Assembly: GCA_012514545.1 (NCBI GenBank)
Contig: JAAZAC010000022.1
Coordinates: 1 to 8,382, forward strand
Length of the DNA: 8,382 bases
Origin: Actinomycetales bacterium
GTDB taxonomy: Bacteria > Actinomycetota > Actinomycetes > Actinomycetales > Cellulomonadaceae
Direction: 5' to 3'
Positions 5,012 through 8,382 of this stretch are shown here, piece by piece. Numbering within the stretch: position 1 is the first letter of the stretch; each line of letters begins with the position of its first letter. A program made the position numbers and the translations under genes. Below the pieces are notes generated by a model, which saw only the letters and a list, made by a program, of their open reading frames with translations, searched no databases and was not told the origin of the DNA.

Positions 5012-6823
5012 TCATGCCGCGCTCGGCGCGTGCCCGTCGCTCACCCGGCGCAGCGCCGCGGCGAGCGGGCTCGCCCCGTCGCCGGGCCGGTGCCGGTAGG
5101 CCTCGGCGCCGCGGACCGGGCACGCCCAGCCCTCGCCGACCTCGATGAGCCGCACGTCCGGCTGCTCGAGCCAGCGCAGCACGATGTCGGTCTCCTCGGG
5201 GTGCGCGGCCGAGGCCGGCAGGGTGGGCGGTGGGGCCTCCTCGGCCGTGGCGAGCAGGGCGTCGACGGCGGGCCGCGGGTCGGCCCCGGGCGGCGTCGTC
5301 ACCGTGGCGCAGAGCCGGCCGTGCCGCACGACGACGATCTCCCACCCGCCGTCCCCGTGCGGCCGGGCGGCGACGAGCTGGGCGTGCGCGGCGATCCGGC
5401 GCGACCGCTGGGCGCGCGCGGCGCCCCGCAGGAAGGCCTCGAGCCGGTCGCGCCACTCGGCGGCCTCCTCGAACCGCTCCGCCGCGGTGAGCGCCCTGAT
5501 GCGCGCCGCGTGCACCTCGACCACGGGCGTCGGGTCGACGAGCATCGCGTGCCGGACCTGCGCGACGACCTCGGCGTACTCGGCCTCCGACTGGCCCCCG
5601 ACGCACGGGGCGCCGCACCTGCCCATGTCCGCCAGGGCGCACGCGCTCGCGCCGGGGGCGGGGGTGCGGGGCAGCCGGCGGGTGCACTGGCGCAGCCGGA
5701 ACGTCGCCTCGAGGGCCTCGAGCGCGGCCTGCGCCGCCGCCTGTCCCGCGAACGGGCCGATGTGGGCCTCCGCCTCGCCGGGGCGGGGGCCGCCGTCGGG
5801 CCGCACCTGCCGGACGACGGACAGGCGGGGGTAGGGCTCGGCGGTGAGCCGCACCCACGGGAGGCGCTCGGGCGCCCGCGAGCGGCGGTTGTACCGCGGC
5901 GACGTCTCGGCGATGAGCCGCAGCTCGCGCACGCGGGCCTCGAGCACGGTGCCGCAGACGATGGGCACGACCTGCTCGGCGAGGCCGACCATCTCGTTCA
6001 TCCGGCGGCGGTGCTCGGCCGCGGTGAAGTAGCTGCGCACGCGGTTGCGGATGGACGTGGCGGTGCCCACGTAGAGGACCTCGCCGTTCGCGCCGCGGAA
6101 CTGGTACACGCCGGGGGCGTCGGGCAGCCCGTCCGCGAGGTGGCGCTTGCGCCGGCGCGCGGGGGGCACCGGGTCCGCCGCGGTGGCGAGGTCCTCGAGG
6201 TGGGTGATGCCCAGCGGGCCGAGCCGGGCGAGCACGCCGTGCAGCACGTCGACGGTGGCCCGCGCGTCGGACAACGCGCGGTGCTCCGGCGCGACCGCCG
6301 TGCGGAAGAACGCCGCGAGGGTCGCGAGCTTGTGGTTGGGCACCTCGTCGCGCGTCACCGCGCGGCGCGCCAGGGCGACCGTGTCGACGACCTGGTTGCC
6401 CGGCCAGTCGTAGCCGTGCTGGCGCGCAGCGGCCTCGAGGAAGCCGATGTCGAAGGGGGCGTTGTGCGCGACGAGGACGGCGCCGCGGATGAACTCGAGG
6501 AACGACGGCAGGACCTGCTCGATGCGCGGCGCCGTGCGGACCATCGAGGTGGTGATGCCCGTGAGCGCCGCGATGAAGGGCGGCACCGGGACGCCCGGGT
6601 CCACGAGGGTCTGGAACTCGCCGAGCACCTCGCCGCCGCGGACCTTCACGGCGCCGATCTCCGTGATCGCGGCCGTCGTGGGAGTCCCGCCCGTGGTCTC
6701 GAGGTCGACGACGACGAAGGTCACCTGGGACAGCGGGGTGCCGACGTCGTCGAGCGTCGGCTGGAGGTGACGCGGGGCCGGCGCCGCACCCGCCGCGGCG
6801 GGGGAGGAGCCGGTGTCGAGCAT
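5012..6823 (-). CDS. DEDDh 3'-5' exonuclease fused to a UvrC-like GIY-YIG nuclease module
   Basis: 603-residue two-enzyme protein, similar in plan to what I recall of M. tuberculosis Rv2191. An Ala/Pro-rich tail (1-30) leads into a DnaQ-type exonuclease (about 34-200) with D40-x-E42 in VVVDLETTG, D125 in AHNAPFD and H181/D186 in HRALSD: all five DEDDh residues are present. A basic linker (223-228) leads to a GIY-YIG domain (about 233-313): GVY at 238-240, YVG at 251-253, RVRSYF at 261-266, and E300 in the place of the UvrC catalytic Glu. A cysteine group like that of UvrC follows (C380, C395, C403, C407), then a UVR-like helical pair (about 436-466) where UvrC contacts UvrB. The UvrC RNase H-like and helix-hairpin-helix parts are absent, so it resembles the single-incision Cho layout plus an exonuclease. 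A repair role is inferred. The ATG at 6823 lacks a Shine-Dalgarno but lies 6 nt after TACCGT, suggesting a leaderless mRNA. Confidence 0.93.
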   Translation of the reverse strand: MLDTGSSPAAAGAAPAPRHLQPTLDDVGTPLSQVTFVVVDLETTGGTPTTAAITEIGAVKVRGGEVLGEFQTLVDPGVPVPPFIAALTGITTSMVRTAPRIEQVLPSFLEFIRGAVLVAHNAPFDIGFLEAAARQHGYDWPGNQVVDTVALARRAVTRDEVPNHKLATLAAFFRTAVAPEHRALSDARATVDVLHGVLARLGPLGITHLEDLATAADPVPPARRRKRHLADGLPDAPGVYQFRGANGEVLYVGTATSIRNRVRSYFTAAEHRRRMNEMVGLAEQVVPIVCGTVLEARVRELRLIAETSPRYNRRSRAPERLPWVRLTAEPYPRLSVVRQVRPDGGPRPGEAEAHIGPFAGQAAAQAALEALEATFRLRQCTRRLPRTPAPGASACALADMGRCGAPCVGGQSEAEYAEVVAQVRHAMLVDPTPVVEVHAARIRALTAAERFEEAAEWRDRLEAFLRGAARAQRSRRIAAHAQLVAARPHGDGGWEIVVVRHGRLCATVTTPPGADPRPAVDALLATAEEAPPPTLPASAAHPEETDIVLRWLEQPDVRLIEVGEGWACPVRGAEAYRHRPGDGASPLAAALRRVSDGHAPSAA

Positions 6824-6829
6824 GGCCCG

Positions 6830-6835
6830 ACGGTA
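6830..6835 (-). promoter_or_regulatory. Candidate -10 element of a leaderless exonuclease transcript
   Basis: Read on the minus strand the bases are TACCGT, fitting the actinobacterial TAnnnT -10 consensus. Six bases separate it from the ATG at 6823, so transcription would begin at or next to the start codon. The absence of a Shine-Dalgarno before that ATG agrees. No -35 hexamer is recognisable. Confidence 0.5.
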
Positions 6836-6894
6836 GTGCGGGGCGCCGACACGGCCGCGGCCGCCGCGCCGGGCCGCCCCGCCGGCTCACCCGT

Positions 6895-6921
6895 GCGCAC
6901 CCTCCGTGTCGCAGGGTGTGC
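6895..6921. repeat. 9-bp imperfect inverted repeat between divergent genes
   Basis: GCGCACCCT (6895-6903) and AGGGTGTGC (6913-6921) pair over nine positions with one G-T mismatch, around a 9-bp centre (6904-6912). It lies in the 150-nt divergent region, upstream of both candidate -10 elements. It could be an operator for a dimeric regulator or a chance dyad; no repressor family is recognised from the sequence. Confidence 0.35.
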
Positions 6922-6969
6922 CTGCGCGCGTGCCGGACGGCGCGTGGCGGGTGTGTCGGAGGGGGGCCC

Positions 6970-6975
6970 TAGCGT
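6970..6975 (+). promoter_or_regulatory. Candidate -10 element of the small four-cysteine gene
   Basis: TAGCGT fits TAnnnT and ends 7 nt before the ATG at 6983, the spacing of a leaderless start. It competes with the reading in which GGAGGGGGG (6958-6966) is a Shine-Dalgarno for the in-frame GTG at 6974, a codon that overlaps this hexamer. Only one of the two can be right. Confidence 0.4.
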
Positions 6976-6982
6976 GACCGGC

Positions 6983-7210
6983 ATGATCATCGACTGCGGT
7001 GAGTGCGCGGTCCGCGGCGACGCCTGCGCCGACTGCGTGGTGACCTTCCTGACGATCCCCATGCGCCCGGTGGCCCCTGGCGCGGCGTCCGGCCCGGCGG
7101 ACCCGGGCGTCGACACGCGGGTCGAGCTCGACGCCGCGGAGCGGGGCGCGCTCGACGTCCTCGCGGACTCCGGGCTCGTCCCGCCCCTGCGGCTGCGGCG
7201 CGTGGTCTAG
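6983..7210 (+). CDS. Small conserved-type protein with an N-terminal CxxC-x6-CxxC cluster
   Basis: 75-residue protein of unknown function. Four cysteines, C5, C8, C15 and C18 (DCGECAVRGDACADC, 4-18), are spaced like a zinc knuckle or a small iron-sulfur site. A variable Pro/Ala/Gly-rich linker (about 27-45) follows, then a predicted helix around VELDAAERGALDVLADSGL (47-65) and a short PPLRLRR tail (67-73). From memory, short proteins with this cysteine head and a 'GLVPPLRL' tail recur in actinobacteria, which supports this as a real gene; I cannot name its function. The ATG at 6983 is 7 nt after a TAGCGT. An in-frame GTG at 6974 would add three residues and has GGAGGGGGG 7 nt upstream; both starts keep the cysteine head. 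Much longer open sequence upstream in the same frame is antisense to the exonuclease gene. Its TAG overlaps the stop codon of the convergent acyl-CoA synthetase gene. There is no signal peptide or membrane segment, so it is probably cytoplasmic. Confidence 0.78.
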   Translation: MIIDCGECAVRGDACADCVVTFLTIPMRPVAPGAASGPADPGVDTRVELDAAERGALDVLADSGLVPPLRLRRVV

Positions 7211-8382
7211 CGCGCGCCCGAGCCGGCCCCCGTCCCGGCCCCCGCGTCCGTGGGCGCCGCCTCGGCGTAGATGGCCTCGATCTCCGCGCTGAAGTCCTTG
7301 AGCACGCGCTCGCGGCGCACCTTCAGCGACGGGGTGAGGTAGTCGTTCTCCACGGTGAAGTCGGTCGTGAGGATGCGGTAGCGGCGGATCGACTCCGCGC
7401 GCGACACCGCGCGGTTCGCCCGCTCGACGGCCCGGTCGAGCGCGGCGAGCACGCGGGGGTGCGTGGCCGCCGTCGGGACGTCCATGTCCGGCAGGTCGTG
7501 GGTGGCGAGCCAGCCGGGCAGCGCCTCCGCGTCCAGCGTGACGAGCGCGCCGATGTACGGCCGCGCGTCGCCCACGACGACGACCTGCGACACGAGCGGG
7601 TGGCCGCGCAGCCGGTCCTCGAGCACCGCCGGCGCGACGTTCTTGCCGCCCGCGGTGACGATGATCTCCTTCTTGCGGCCGGTGATCCGCAGGTAGCCGT
7701 CCTCGTCCATCGAGCCGAGGTCGCCCGTGCGGAACCAGCCGTCCTGGAGGGCCTCGGCGGTCGCGGCCTCGTTGTCGTGGTACGCCCGGAACACCTGGAC
7801 GCCCTTGACGAGGATCTCGCCGTCCTCGGCGATCCGGATGGAGGTGCCGGGCAGCGGCGGGCCGACCGTGCCGATCTTGACCCGCTCGGGCACGTTGACG
7901 TTCGTCGGGGCGGTGGTCTCCGTCAGGCCGTAGCCCTCGAGCACCGTCAGGCCCATGCCGCGGTAGAAGTGCCCGAGCCGCTCGCCGAGGGGCGCGCCGC
8001 CCGAGATCGCCCACGCGGCCTGGCCGCCGAGCACCGCGCGGAGCTTGTGCAGCACGAGGACGTCGGCGACCTTGTGCTGCAGCCGCAGCCACAGGCTCGG
8101 GCCCTTCGGGGTGTCGAGCGCGCGGGAGTAGACGATGGCCGTCTTCGCGGCGCGCTGGAAGATCCCGCGCTTGCCGCCCGCCGCCGCCTTCTGCTCGGCG
8201 GAGTTGTAGACCTTCTCGAACACGCGCGGCACCGACAGGATGAACGTCGGCCGGAACGTGCCGAGGTCCGCGACGAGGTTCTTCGTGTCCGGCGTGTGGC
8301 CCAGAACCGCGCCCGCGGGCACCACGAGCACCTCGATGAACCGCGCGAACACGTGCGCGAGCGGCATGAACAGCAGCGTCCG
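7207..8382 (-). CDS. fadD: Long-chain fatty-acid--CoA ligase (AMP-forming), C-terminal 391 residues
   Basis: Adenylate-forming acyl-CoA synthetase that activates long-chain fatty acids: fatty acid + ATP + CoA to acyl-CoA + AMP + PPi. The frame is open to the right edge, and the codons before the first in-window ATG (8367) read RTLLF, continuing into MPLAHVFAR, so the 5' part is outside. Counting from the edge: the ACS motif GYGLTETT (150-157), the hinge/adenylate TGD motif in WFRTGDLG (216-223), GRKKEIIVTAGGKN (235-248, A8 hinge region), and LTPSLKVRR (349-357) with K354 as the likely catalytic lysine. The P-loop-like YTSGTTG motif would lie upstream. The insertion-bearing long-chain layout resembles mycobacterial FadD15, which is also near trpD and qcrCAB in M. 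tuberculosis as I recall it. The C-terminus ends in a Gly/Ala-rich tail (about 376-391). The stop TAG (7207-7209) shares a CTAG with the convergent small gene, so there is no room for an intergenic terminator. Confidence 0.95.
   Translation of the reverse strand, partial: RTLLFMPLAHVFARFIEVLVVPAGAVLGHTPDTKNLVADLGTFRPTFILSVPRVFEKVYNSAEQKAAAGGKRGIFQRAAKTAIVYSRALDTPKGPSLWLRLQHKVADVLVLHKLRAVLGGQAAWAISGGAPLGERLGHFYRGMGLTVLEGYGLTETTAPTNVNVPERVKIGTVGPPLPGTSIRIAEDGEILVKGVQVFRAYHDNEAATAEALQDGWFRTGDLGSMDEDGYLRITGRKKEIIVTAGGKNVAPAVLEDRLRGHPLVSQVVVVGDARPYIGALVTLDAEALPGWLATHDLPDMDVPTAATHPRVLAALDRAVERANRAVSRAESIRRYRILTTDFTVENDYLTPSLKVRRERVLKDFSAEIEAIYAEAAPTDAGAGTGAGSGAR

Noticed and set aside
4980..6890. 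Very long minus-strand frame joined to the RAM-domain gene.
   Set aside because: It is an off-frame shadow of the exonuclease gene, with runs of Arg/Ala/Gly. A strong ribosome binding site at 4983-4989 fixes the true short gene.
5003..6973. Plus-strand frame of more than 650 codons running into the small four-cysteine gene.
   Set aside because: It is antisense to the exonuclease gene, with shadow-type composition. Only the 3' end from 6974/6983 shows coding character.
6887..8092. Alternative minus-strand frame over the acyl-CoA synthetase gene.
   Set aside because: The other frame carries all adenylate-forming enzyme motifs. This one is Arg-rich without motifs and would also cover the small gene.
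1..8382. Search for mobile elements, CRISPR repeats, toxin-antitoxin pairs, defence genes, tRNA or rRNA.
   Set aside because: No transposase, integrase, regular direct-repeat array, RNA gene signature or composition shift was seen. All genes fit a conserved actinobacterial core neighbourhood.

Overview
The window is an ordinary, gene-dense stretch of a very GC-rich chromosome, clearly actinobacterial. The evidence is the ctaE-qcrC-qcrA-qcrB respiratory cluster with a diheme QcrC and a three-helix QcrA, the neighbouring trpD, and the gene types around it. From memory, Mycobacterium tuberculosis has a closely similar block (fadD15, Rv2191, trpD, ctaE, qcrC, qcrA, qcrB). The protein flavour suggests Micrococcales, perhaps Cellulomonadaceae, but that is an inference. 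No mobile element, CRISPR array, tRNA or rRNA was seen.

Layout. Bases 1-2965 (minus strand) hold a respiratory operon transcribed right to left: ctaE, then qcrC, qcrA and the first 149 codons of qcrB, which runs off the left edge. qcrC/qcrA and qcrA/qcrB each overlap by 4 nt, so they are probably translationally coupled. Together the products form the menaquinol:cytochrome c part and oxidase subunit III of the actinobacterial III2-IV2 supercomplex. A 148-nt divergent intergenic region (2966-3113) separates this operon from a plus-strand pair: a 145-residue stand-alone receiver-like protein and trpD, joined by an ATGA overlap.

Bases 4698-6823 (minus strand) hold a DEDDh exonuclease fused to a UvrC-like GIY-YIG module, followed 32 nt downstream by a stand-alone Lrp/AsnC ligand-binding (RAM) domain. 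They converge with trpD across a 61-nt gap. A second divergent region (6824-6973) separates the exonuclease from a small plus-strand gene whose product begins with a CxxC-x6-CxxC cluster. That gene meets the 3' end of a long-chain acyl-CoA synthetase gene (minus strand, 5' end beyond the right edge), and the two stop codons share one CTAG palindrome.

I do not see a new multi-gene system. The points most worth a second look are the degenerate receiver coupled to trpD, the exonuclease/UvrC-like fusion with its retained four-cysteine cluster, the small four-cysteine protein, and leaderless-promoter-like signals at two gene starts. There is no gene-free stretch longer than 300 bases.
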